A DNA stretch of 9,616 nt. Origin: DATHGT01 sp035317605. GTDB taxonomy: Bacteria > Methylomirabilota > Methylomirabilia > Rokubacteriales > CSP1-6. The stretch spans positions 1-9,616 of the forward strand of contig DATHGT010000268.1 of assembly GCA_035317605.1 (NCBI GenBank). Direction: 5' to 3'. Both the position numbers and the translations under genes were made by a program. Shown in pieces: positions 1 to 6,415 of the stretch. Under the pieces are notes generated by a model. That model made no database searches, had not been told where the DNA came from, and saw nothing but the letters and a program-made list of their open reading frames with translations. The first letter of the stretch is position 1. Each line of letters starts with the position of its first letter.

Positions 1-75
1 TGGTTCGACTATCGCCCTGAAGAGCTCGAGCGCGACCTCGCCGCGCTCCGCGCGACAGACCCGCCCGACGCGTGA
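1..75 (+). CDS. C-terminal end of a probable UPF0175-type antitoxin (5' end outside window)
   Basis: An open frame enters at base 1 and ends with TGA at 73-75, leaving 24 visible residues that end in DPPDA. The visible tail has an aromatic/acidic stretch (WFDYRPEELERDL) followed by a short Leu/Ala/Arg-rich helix. This resembles the C-terminus of UPF0175 family antitoxins, which commonly sit directly upstream of DUF3368 PIN toxins. Its stop overlaps the GTG start of the next gene by 4 bp (GTGA, 72-75), so the two are probably translationally coupled. The expected role is to bind and neutralise the toxin and repress the shared promoter. The family assignment rests on a short tail plus the partner gene; another small DNA-binding antitoxin remains possible. 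Confidence 0.6.
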   Translation, partial: WFDYRPEELERDLAALRATDPPDA

Positions 76-554
76 TCCTCGTCGCCGACTCGAGCGCGCT
101 GATCACACTGGCGCGGATCGGTCGGCTCCAGCTGCTGCACGGAATTGCGGGTGTTGTCTACGTCCCCAGTGCCGTATTCGACGAAGTCGTCTTGCTGGGA
201 GCAGGGCGCCCCGGAAGTGAGGAGCTGGCTGACGCCAGCTGGGTCGTGCGTCAGCCCGTTCGCGATACAGCGTCGGTCGATCGATTTCGCGGGCGCTTGG
301 GCCATGGCGAATCCGAAGCCATCGTGCTCGCCAAGGAGCTAGGCGCTGACGTTCTCGTCGTCGACGACGCGAGGGCACGGCGTGTCGCGGAGGAGGCAGG
401 GCAGCGGGTCGTTGGACTGCCGGGCTTGTTGATCAACGCGAAGGAGCGCGGGCTCATCACCGCGATCAAGCCCCTGCTCGACGAGATGTTGGCTTTCGGT
501 TTCTTTCTCGACACTGAGAACTATCGGTCTATTCTTCAGCGCGCCGACGAGTAA
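72..554 (+). CDS. DUF3368 PIN-domain ribonuclease toxin
   Basis: This complete 160-residue protein matches the usual length of DUF3368 PIN-fold toxins, which are Mg-dependent ribonucleases cutting RNA in the cytoplasm until bound by an antitoxin. The acidic residues expected of a PIN active site are present: D6 in the first strand (VADSSALI), E38 (VFDEVV), E80/E82 in the GHGESEAIVLAKEL helix, and D98-D99 (VLVVDDARARR). The family's Gly-Leu-rich segment (VVGLPGLLINAKERGLI, about 113-129) and the C-terminal LLDEMLAFGFFLDTENY region are also recognisable. GTG at 72 is chosen because it overlaps the upstream stop (GTGA) and places the first strand directly at the N-terminus. No frameshift or lost acidic residue was seen, so it looks functional. 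The target RNA cannot be inferred. Confidence 0.88.
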   Translation: MILVADSSALITLARIGRLQLLHGIAGVVYVPSAVFDEVVLLGAGRPGSEELADASWVVRQPVRDTASVDRFRGRLGHGESEAIVLAKELGADVLVVDDARARRVAEEAGQRVVGLPGLLINAKERGLITAIKPLLDEMLAFGFFLDTENYRSILQRADE

Positions 555-593
555 CGTGAAGGCGGCCGTTCGTCGCGCCGGTGCCGATTCCCC

Positions 594-2228
594 CTACGCG
601 ATCGCGATCGGGGGGAGCGGCGGGCGGCCCAGCAGGAGGTCGGAAGCTTTCTCGGCGATCATCAGGACGCAGGCGTTGATGTTGCCGGAGACGAGGTCGG
701 GCATGGCGGAGGCGTCGACCACGCGGAGTCCGTCGACGCCGCGGACGCGCAGCTCGGGGTCGAGCACGGCGTCCTCGTCGCCGCCCATCCTGCAGGTCGC
801 GCAGGGGTGATGGGCGGTGATCGCGGTGCGGCGGACGAAGGCGTCGATCTCGGCGTCGCTTCGGCAGTCGGGTCCCGGCGACACCTCGCGGCCGCGGAAC
901 GGGTCGAGGCCCTTGCGGCGGGCGATGTCGCGGGCGAGCTTTACGCCCTCGCGGATCGTGCGGACGTCCTTGTCGGTGGCCAGGAAGTTCTGGATGATGC
1001 GGACGGGCGCGGTGGGATCGTTCGAGCGCAAGCGCAGCATGCCCCGGCTCTCCGGGTGCAGCATCACCGGACGGATGCCGAAGCTGTCCTCGTAGGCCGG
1101 CCGGACACCGGGGAACCACGGGTGAGCGCGGGTGGGCGCCCCGCGGAACAGGAACTGGATGTCGGGCACGGGCAGCTCGCGCCGCGTCTTCAAGAACGCG
1201 TGCAGTCGGCTCGGCAGCACCGTCCCCGGTCCGGTGCCGAACAGATACGCGCGCGCCATGTCGACGACCAGGCGATCGAGGCGCATCTCGGCATGAAACG
1301 GTCCGCGGCCCTGGCGAAGGTGGTGCACGTCGACCGAGAGATGGTCCTGGAGATTCCTGCCCACGCCGGCGAGCGGCACGCGGGGCTCGATGCCGACCTC
1401 GCGGAGATGCTCGGCGTCGCCGATGCCGGAGAGCATCAAGAGCTGAGGCGAGTTGAACACCCCGCCCGACAGCAGCACCTCGCGCGCAGCCCGCGCCTGC
1501 TGCACGCGGCCGCTTCTCGCGTACTCGATGCCCACCGCGCGCGTCCCCTCCAGCAGGACTCGCGTGGCCAGCGCGCCCGTCTCGACCGTGAGATTGGGCC
1601 GTCGCATCGCCGGTCGCAGGAAGGCCACGGCGGCGCTGCAGCGGCGGCCGGCGCGGATGGTCCATTGGCCGACGCCGAAGCCTTCCTGCTCCTTGCCGTT
1701 GTAGTCCTGGGTGAAGGGCCAGTCGGCCTCCTGCGCCGCCACGAGCCATGCGTCGAACAGCGGGTCGCGATTGCGTGAATCGATCACGCCGAGCGGGCCG
1801 CTGCCGCCGCGCCACGTGTTCTCGCCCTTCTCCCAGCTTTCGCAGCGCTTGAAGTACGGCAGGACGTCCGCGTACGACCAGCCCCGCGCGCCGTGGTCGG
1901 CCCAGCGGCCGTAGTCGCCGCGATGCCCGCGCACGTAGGCCATCACGTTGATCGACGAGCTGCCGCCCAGCACCTTGCCGCGCATGGCCTCGATGCGGCG
2001 GTTGTCCAGCCGGGGCTCGGGCTCGGTGTCGTAGCCCCAGTCGAACAACCGGCGCTCCCAGATCTTGCCGAGTCCGATGGGGATGTGGATCAACGGGTGG
2101 GTGTCGCGCCCGCCGGCCTCGAGCAAGAGCACGCGGACGGACGGATCGGCGGTGAGACGGTAGGCGAGCACGCAGCCCGCCGAGCCCGCCCCCACGATCA
2201 CGTAGTCGTAAGCCGTTCGCTCCGCCAT
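594..2228 (-). CDS. GMC family FAD-dependent oxidoreductase (choline dehydrogenase-like)
   Basis: A complete 544-residue flavoprotein of normal GMC length (about 530-560). The N-terminal FAD Rossmann motif is VGAGSAGCVLAYRL (about 12-25) with the ribose-binding acid E37 (LLLEAGG). GMC signature 1 lies at about 83-106 (RGKVLGGSSSINVMAYVRG) and signature 2 at about 255-269 (GGVFNSPQLLMLSGI). The C-terminal catalytic region has H474 (HHPCATCRMG) and the Asn pair in SGNINA (516-518), which correspond to the His/Asn active site of choline oxidase-type enzymes. Such enzymes oxidise an alcohol to an aldehyde and pass electrons to oxygen or a carrier; the alcohol here is unknown. No signal peptide is seen, so it is probably cytoplasmic. 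ATG 2228 is chosen because the Rossmann fold follows at once (YDYVIVGAG); no good Shine-Dalgarno precedes it. It is divergent from the hydrolase at 2381 and converges on the PIN gene across 39 bp. Confidence 0.95.
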   Translation of the reverse strand: MAERTAYDYVIVGAGSAGCVLAYRLTADPSVRVLLLEAGGRDTHPLIHIPIGLGKIWERRLFDWGYDTEPEPRLDNRRIEAMRGKVLGGSSSINVMAYVRGHRGDYGRWADHGARGWSYADVLPYFKRCESWEKGENTWRGGSGPLGVIDSRNRDPLFDAWLVAAQEADWPFTQDYNGKEQEGFGVGQWTIRAGRRCSAAVAFLRPAMRRPNLTVETGALATRVLLEGTRAVGIEYARSGRVQQARAAREVLLSGGVFNSPQLLMLSGIGDAEHLREVGIEPRVPLAGVGRNLQDHLSVDVHHLRQGRGPFHAEMRLDRLVVDMARAYLFGTGPGTVLPSRLHAFLKTRRELPVPDIQFLFRGAPTRAHPWFPGVRPAYEDSFGIRPVMLHPESRGMLRLRSNDPTAPVRIIQNFLATDKDVRTIREGVKLARDIARRKGLDPFRGREVSPGPDCRSDAEIDAFVRRTAITAHHPCATCRMGGDEDAVLDPELRVRGVDGLRVVDASAMPDLVSGNINACVLMIAEKASDLLLGRPPLPPIAIA

Positions 2229-2235
2229 GGCGCTT

Positions 2236-2264
2236 CATATACCCTAGGAGTGCGTCCCAGTAAA
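2236..2264 (-). promoter_or_regulatory. Candidate sigma70-type promoter of the GMC oxidoreductase gene
   Basis: Reading the minus strand, TTTACT (2264-2259) is followed after 17 bp by TATATG (2241-2236), each matching four of six positions of the -35 and -10 consensus. The expected transcription start, about 6-7 nt past the -10 box, falls at about 2229-2230, right at the ATG at 2228. The mRNA would then be leaderless or nearly so, which agrees with the lack of a clear Shine-Dalgarno. The match was made by eye in an otherwise GC-rich region. Confidence 0.4.
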
Positions 2265-2278
2265 CTCGAGGGGCGTCA

Positions 2279-2304
2279 CGGCTTTGCCGGGGCGCCCCGA
2301 GCCG
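2279..2304. repeat. Palindromic element in the divergent intergenic region
   Basis: A perfect 12-bp palindrome, CGGGGCGCCCCG, occupies 2288-2299. Flanking arms CGGCT (2279-2283) and AGCCG (2300-2304) extend the dyad, with a TTGC bulge on one side. It could be an operator or part of a REP-like intergenic repeat; in GC-rich DNA a chance palindrome is also possible. Confidence 0.4.
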
Positions 2305-2307
2305 CCA

Positions 2308-2342
2308 ATGGGGGGCATGGGGGGCGCCCGGAGCCCCCCATG
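2308..2342. repeat. Tandem 9-mer plus perfect 10-bp inverted repeat (stem-loop)
   Basis: ATGGGGGGC occurs twice in tandem (2308-2316 and 2317-2325). The sequence CATGGGGGGC (2316-2325) is exactly inverted as GCCCCCCATG at 2333-2342, with a 7-nt spacer GCCCGGA, giving a strong potential hairpin with 10-bp arms. There is no T-tract after it on either strand, so an ordinary terminator is unlikely. Its place between divergent genes suggests an operator, an mRNA leader structure for the + strand gene, or a REP-like dispersed repeat. Confidence 0.55.
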
Positions 2343-2350
2343 TCGATTAG

Positions 2351-2360
2351 GTTGCGCAAC
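2351..2360. promoter_or_regulatory. 10-bp perfect palindrome, possible operator
   Basis: GTTGCGCAAC is a perfect palindrome lying 20 bp upstream of the hydrolase ATG at 2381 and 9 bp before its Shine-Dalgarno. The size and position would suit a dimeric repressor site, but no regulator gene is present in the window to support it. Confidence 0.3.
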
Positions 2361-2380
2361 CCCGCGACTGGAGGTCCGCG

Positions 2381-3208
2381 ATGCCGACGTTCGAGACGTC
2401 ACCCGGCGTGCACCTGCACTATCAGGTCGACGATTTCACCGACCCGTGGACGGAGCCGGAGACGATCCTGCTCCTGCACGGCAACGCCGAGAGCGGTCTC
2501 GCGTGGTACGCGTGGGTGCCGCGGCTGGCCCGACGGTTTCGCGTGGTGCGGCCGGACATGCGCGGCTACGGCGCCTCCACCCCGATGCCGCGCGACTTCA
2601 AGTGGTCGCTCGACGTGATCATCGACGACTACGCCCGCCTGATGGACTCGCTCGGGGTCCAGCGCTTCCACCTGGTCAGCGCCAAGATCGGCGGGGTGGT
2701 CGGGCGCGCGTTCGCGGCGCGACGCCCCCAGCGCGTGATCACGCTCACCGTGATCGGCTCGCCGCCGCCGCTGCGCCAGGGCGCCGAGCGCATCCCCGCG
2801 CTGACCGAGGAGTTCGAGACCAAGGGCATCGAGCACTGGGCGCGGCGGACCATGGCCGGCCGGCTCGGCGACACGTTTCCGGCCGCGGGCGTGGAGTGGT
2901 GGATCACGTTCATGGGCCGGGCGCCGCTCTCGACCCTCGTCGGCTTCAACGCGTCCATCAACTATTCGGACATCCGGGCCGACGTGCCGAAGATCGCCTG
3001 CCCCACGCTCGTGATCACGACAGACGAGAGCGGGCTGGCGTCGGTGGAAGAGACCCGCGCCTGGCAACGACAGATCCCCGGGTCCGAGCTGCTGGTGATC
3101 CCCGGCAATTCCTACCACGTCGCGACCACTCACGCCGGACGCTGCGCCGACGCCACCCTCGACTTCATCGTCCGGCGCCACTCGCCGAGCGCACAGCCCA
3201 CCCGCTGA
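2381..3208 (+). CDS. Alpha/beta hydrolase-fold protein with Lys at the nucleophile position
   Basis: A complete 275-residue protein of normal single-domain alpha/beta hydrolase length. Fold markers are the oxyanion-loop LLLHGNAES (about 30-38), RPDMRGYGAS (about 57-66), the nucleophile-elbow region FHLVSAKIGGVVGRAFA (about 96-112), CPTLVITTDE (about 207-216) and SYHVATTHAG (H246). The usual elbow is G-x-S-x-G-G; here it reads S-A-K-I-G-G, so the catalytic Ser is replaced by Lys102 (codon AAG, 2684-2686). The usual acid position in the GxxD-type loop also looks altered (TTDESGLAS), although D215 and E216 are close by. His246 is kept. It is therefore probably not a normal serine hydrolase; a different chemistry or a non-enzymatic role is possible. 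The start is supported by GGAGG at 2370-2374, 6 nt before ATG. It is divergent from the GMC gene and 21 bp upstream of the membrane-protein gene. Confidence 0.88.
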   Translation: MPTFETSPGVHLHYQVDDFTDPWTEPETILLLHGNAESGLAWYAWVPRLARRFRVVRPDMRGYGASTPMPRDFKWSLDVIIDDYARLMDSLGVQRFHLVSAKIGGVVGRAFAARRPQRVITLTVIGSPPPLRQGAERIPALTEEFETKGIEHWARRTMAGRLGDTFPAAGVEWWITFMGRAPLSTLVGFNASINYSDIRADVPKIACPTLVITTDESGLASVEETRAWQRQIPGSELLVIPGNSYHVATTHAGRCADATLDFIVRRHSPSAQPTR

Positions 3209-3229
3209 CGGCATAGACGGATCGCGAGC

Positions 3230-4915
3230 GTGTCCATGCGGCGGCTCGAGGGCAGCGCCGGACGTGCGGCGTGGCGGGCCGACGGCATCGCCGGCCTGGC
3301 CCTGGTCCTCGCGCTCGCGTTCGCGTGGGTGCTCTGGCTGCTGCCCCCCGGCTTCGTACGCGGCGTCAGCAGCTACTGGCAGACCGACGTCACCGACGCG
3401 ACGCAGTATCTGTCGGGATTCAACGTGTTCGCTTCGGAGCCCTGGGCCTGGCCCCTCCTGAGGATTCGAGGGTTGAACGTTCCCGAGGGGACGCTGGCCA
3501 CGTTCGTCGACATCATTCCGCTCTACGCGTCCGGGCTCAAGCTCGTGGTGCCGCGCGGGCAACTCCCCTTCAACCCCTTCGGGTGGTGGATCGGACTCGG
3601 GTACGTCCTGATGGCGGTCGGCGCGTGGTGGGCCCTGCGCGAGGCGCGGCTGTCGCGCTACGGCGTGCTCGTCGTCTTCACGTCCTTCGTGCTCCTCATG
3701 CCCGCCCTGAACGGCCGCGTCCTGCTGGGCCACGTCAGCCTCACGTCGCACTGGCTGATCCTGTTCGCGCTGGCCCTCTATCTCCGAAGCGGACGATACG
3801 GCGGGCCCGGGCTCTGGCCGTGGGCGGCGCTCTTGTTCGTCTCCTTCTACGTCAATCTGTACATCTTCGTCATGACCGGCCTGGTGTTCGCCGCCGACGC
3901 CGCGCGATTCGTGACGCGGGGCTGGCGGCGGACCCTCGGGCACCTGCTGCTTCCGCCGGCCCTGATCCTGGCGAGCCTGCCGCTGACCATGCTGCCGATT
4001 CCCCACGTCCCCGCGCACCCCGAAGAGGGATTCGGCTTCTACGCCATGAACCTGCTGTCCCCGTTCGTGGACGGCGGCCGCTTGACGAGCTGGATCACCA
4101 GGGGTCGGCTGTGGTTCGTCCAGGGTCACTACGAGGGCTACAACTACCTGGGCGTCGGGCTGATGCTCCTGATCGGAGTCGCGTTCGCCCTGCGCCTGCG
4201 CCACGATCGCGCGTTCGTCGGCCGCCACTGGAGCCTGCTGGCCGCGTGCGCGCTGGCCACCGTGTACGCGGCGTCCGATCGCGTCTACGCCGGCAATCGC
4301 CTCGTGCTCGAGTGGCCCCTGCCGGCTCTCCTCGAATGGCCGGCGGGAACGCTCCGCTCGTCCGGCCGTCTGTTCTGGCCGGTGGGCTACGCCCTCGTGT
4401 GCTTCGCCCTCGTGACGGCCGCACGCTGGCTGCCCCCGCGCCGGCTCGCCCTCGTCCTCGTGCTGGCGCTCGGACTTCAATGGTTCGATCTCGGGCCGCT
4501 GCGCGGGATCGTGCGCAGGGGGTTGGCGCGCCCGGCCTCGCGCCTGGTCGACGGTCCACTCTGGGACGAGGCGCTCGGTCCGCACGTCCGCACGATCTAT
4601 CTCTATCCGAAGTTCGGATGCGGTCGCGGCCCCGATCAGGTCAGAAGCGTCCTCGCCGTCCAGCGGTACGCGGCCGAGCGACGGCTCAACCTCAATACCG
4701 CCTACATCGCCCGCTATCATCCGCCGTGCGATACCGGCCCGCGCGAGATCGCCGGGACGGATCCGGCGAGCAGCATCTACGTCTTCCTGCGGGGCGAGAC
4801 CGTCGCCGCCTCCCCGGCGGACTCCTTCCCGGCGGGCGCTCGTCTCGAGTGCCACGAGCTCGACGTGGCCGTCGCGTGCCGATGGCTCGGCCAGCCTCAC
4901 CTCGGCCGGTCGTAG
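3230..4915 (+). CDS. Polytopic membrane protein, DUF6311/GT-C glycosyltransferase-like
   Basis: This 561-residue protein has about ten hydrophobic segments: roughly 20-40, 118-137, 145-160, 170-186, 195-222, 236-257, 305-322, 334-348, 382-400 and 405-419. The first loop contains SYWQTDVTDATQYLSGFNVF and then NVPEGTLATFVDIIPLYA (D53, D56, D94). That order of motifs, an aromatic/acidic loop, a PW-rich segment and a D-x-x-P-L segment, resembles DUF6311 membrane proteins, and early acidic loops are usual in GT-C glycosyltransferases that use lipid-linked sugars. The C-terminal part from about 435 is not membrane-embedded and holds four Cys (464, 500, 541, 550), which could form disulfides outside the membrane. 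The start is GTG 3230 or ATG 3236, six bases on; no strong Shine-Dalgarno decides between them. It lies 21 bp after the hydrolase gene and may share its transcript. Any role in glycan modification is inference. Confidence 0.82.
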   Translation: MSMRRLEGSAGRAAWRADGIAGLALVLALAFAWVLWLLPPGFVRGVSSYWQTDVTDATQYLSGFNVFASEPWAWPLLRIRGLNVPEGTLATFVDIIPLYASGLKLVVPRGQLPFNPFGWWIGLGYVLMAVGAWWALREARLSRYGVLVVFTSFVLLMPALNGRVLLGHVSLTSHWLILFALALYLRSGRYGGPGLWPWAALLFVSFYVNLYIFVMTGLVFAADAARFVTRGWRRTLGHLLLPPALILASLPLTMLPIPHVPAHPEEGFGFYAMNLLSPFVDGGRLTSWITRGRLWFVQGHYEGYNYLGVGLMLLIGVAFALRLRHDRAFVGRHWSLLAACALATVYAASDRVYAGNRLVLEWPLPALLEWPAGTLRSSGRLFWPVGYALVCFALVTAARWLPPRRLALVLVLALGLQWFDLGPLRGIVRRGLARPASRLVDGPLWDEALGPHVRTIYLYPKFGCGRGPDQVRSVLAVQRYAAERRLNLNTAYIARYHPPCDTGPREIAGTDPASSIYVFLRGETVAASPADSFPAGARLECHELDVAVACRWLGQPHLGRS

Positions 4916-4923
4916 ACGTGGGG

Positions 4924-4929
4924 TATCAT
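4924..4929 (+). promoter_or_regulatory. Candidate -10 box for the amidohydrolase operon
   Basis: TATCAT matches five of six positions of the bacterial -10 consensus and is one of very few AT-rich hexamers in this GC-rich gap. Transcription would begin at about 4936, about 28 nt before the ATG at 4964. No convincing -35 hexamer lies 16-18 bp upstream, so read-through from the membrane-protein gene is also possible. Confidence 0.3.
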
Positions 4930-4950
4930 CCTGCCAGGTAGCGCTCAGCC

Positions 4951-4958
4951 AGGGAGGG
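4951..4958 (+). promoter_or_regulatory. Shine-Dalgarno that sets the amidohydrolase start
   Basis: AGGGAGGG ends 5 nt before the ATG at 4964. An in-frame GTG at 4958 overlaps the end of this site and so has no usable ribosome-binding site of its own, which makes ATG 4964 the better start. Confidence 0.7.
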
Positions 4959-4963
4959 TGCGC

Positions 4964-6415
4964 ATGCTCACGAACGGTCGGACGGAGGCGCGGAAGATTC
5001 ACGATTCGCTCAAGCACCCGATCCTCGACGCGGACGGGCACTGGGCCGAGTTCCCACCGCTCATGCGCGAGGAGTTCCGGCGCATCGGCGGCGACACCGC
5101 GGTGGAAGCGCTGGACGTGGCGAGCGCGCGCATCCCCCGGTCGCTCTCGATGTCCGTGGACGAGCGCCGGCATCGCCGGATCGGCCAGGAAGCGTTCTGG
5201 TTCCTGCCGACCAAGAACACGCTCGACCGGGCGACCGCGATGATGCCGCGCCTGATGTACGAGCGGCTCGACGACCTCGGCCTCGACTTCTGCGTGATCT
5301 ATCCGACCAACGGGCTCGGCTACAACCGCGTGCAGCCCGCGCGGCTGCGCCGCGCCATCTGCCGCGCCTACAACACGTTCGCGGCCGATCAGTTCCGTCC
5401 GTACGGAGACCGGCTCATCCCCGCCGCCATCATCCCCATGTTCACGCCCGAGGAGGCCATCGAGGAGCTGGAATACGCGTCCACGCAGCTCGGGCTCAGG
5501 GTGGCGATGGTGGGCGGCCTCATGCGCCGTCCCATTCCCGCCGTGGCCAAGGAACACCCGGACGCCGCCGGCGTCGTCGAGTGGTACGACGTGATGGGCA
5601 TCGACAGCGAATACGACTACGATCCGGTGTGGGAGACGTGCCGGCGGCTCAAGATCGCGCCGAGCTTCCACAACGGGGCCCGCTCGATCGTGCTCCGCAA
5701 CTCGCCCTCGAACTTCTGCTACAACCACATCGGCCACTTCGCCTCGGCCGGCGAGGCCGTGGCCAAGGCTCTCTTCCTGGGCGGCGTGACCCGTCGCTTT
5801 CCGGATCTCAACTTCGCGTTCCTCGAGGGCGGCGTGGGCTGGGCCGCGCAGCTGTTCGCCGACCTCATCGGCCACTGGGAGAAGCGCAACCCCGAGGGGC
5901 TCGAGAACACCAACCCGGCCCGGCTCGACCAGCAGGGACTGCTGGCCCTGGCCGAGAAGTACGGGCACCCCGCGCTGATCGAGGCGGTGCGCCGCGGCGA
6001 GGGCCTCGACGACAACGGCAACGGGACCGGCGGCGTCGAGAACCTCGACGACTACGCGGCCTGCAAGATCGAGCGCAAGGGGGATTTCAACGACCTGTTC
6101 GTCAAGCGCTACTACTTCGGCTGCGAGGCCGACGATCCCATCAACGGCTGGGCGTTCAACCGGAAGGCCCTGCCGATGGGCGCGCGGCTCAACGCGCTGT
6201 TCAGCTCGGACATCGGCCACTTCGACGTCCCCGACATGGGCGAGGTGGTTCCCGAGGCCTACGAGCTGGTCGAGCACGGTCTGCTCGACGCGGACGACTT
6301 CCGCGACTTCATCTTCGAGAACGCCGTGCGCTTCTGGGGCGAGGTGAACCCGGACTTCTTCAAGGGCACCGTCGTTTCGAGCGCGGCGGCGGAGGTGCTG
6401 GCGCGGGACCGATGA
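4964..6415 (+). CDS. Metal-dependent amidohydrolase (amidohydrolase-2 / ACMSD-decarboxylase-like)
   Basis: A 483-residue TIM-barrel protein, longer than the usual 300-400 for amidohydrolase-2 members. Likely metal ligands are D24-x-H26 (ILDADGHW), H236 (APSFHNG) and D416 (LFSSDIGHFD). Further conserved histidines are H255/H258 (CYNHIGHF), and FLEGGVGW (about 287-293) is a typical barrel strand of the family. A Glu/Asp-x-His, His, Asp ligand set recalls non-oxidative decarboxylases such as gamma-resorcylate and 5-carboxyvanillate decarboxylase, though hydrolytic members exist too. Extra length comes from about 310-400, a loop region with a flexible NGNGTGG patch (351-357) before the last ligand strand. 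It is probably cytoplasmic, with no signal peptide. It is the first gene of a three-gene unit; its TGA overlaps the next ATG (ATGA, 6412-6415). The substrate is unknown, and whether it decarboxylates or hydrolyses cannot be decided here. Confidence 0.92.
   Translation: MLTNGRTEARKIHDSLKHPILDADGHWAEFPPLMREEFRRIGGDTAVEALDVASARIPRSLSMSVDERRHRRIGQEAFWFLPTKNTLDRATAMMPRLMYERLDDLGLDFCVIYPTNGLGYNRVQPARLRRAICRAYNTFAADQFRPYGDRLIPAAIIPMFTPEEAIEELEYASTQLGLRVAMVGGLMRRPIPAVAKEHPDAAGVVEWYDVMGIDSEYDYDPVWETCRRLKIAPSFHNGARSIVLRNSPSNFCYNHIGHFASAGEAVAKALFLGGVTRRFPDLNFAFLEGGVGWAAQLFADLIGHWEKRNPEGLENTNPARLDQQGLLALAEKYGHPALIEAVRRGEGLDDNGNGTGGVENLDDYAACKIERKGDFNDLFVKRYYFGCEADDPINGWAFNRKALPMGARLNALFSSDIGHFDVPDMGEVVPEAYELVEHGLLDADDFRDFIFENAVRFWGEVNPDFFKGTVVSSAAAEVLARDR

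Noticed and set aside
597..611. GCGATCGCGATCG tandem motif, similar to HIP1 octamers
   Set aside because: It codes for the last residues (IAIA) of the GMC protein and occurs only once, so no repeat function can be supported.
529..2238. A 569-codon minus-strand frame overlapping the GMC gene in another phase
   Set aside because: Arg/Pro/Gly-rich translation without motifs; the GMC frame carries every diagnostic motif.
3271..4941. A 556-codon plus-strand frame in a different phase of the membrane protein
   Set aside because: Arg/Ala/Pro-rich, no membrane segments; the frame starting at 3230 has clear hydrophobic helices.
2399..6277. A 1292-codon open frame on the minus strand across four plus-strand genes
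   Set aside because: Its product is low-complexity (His, Arg, Glu, Val rich) with no motif, and it lies antisense to the hydrolase, membrane protein and amidohydrolase, all with clear family motifs. Long antisense frames are expected in GC-rich DNA.
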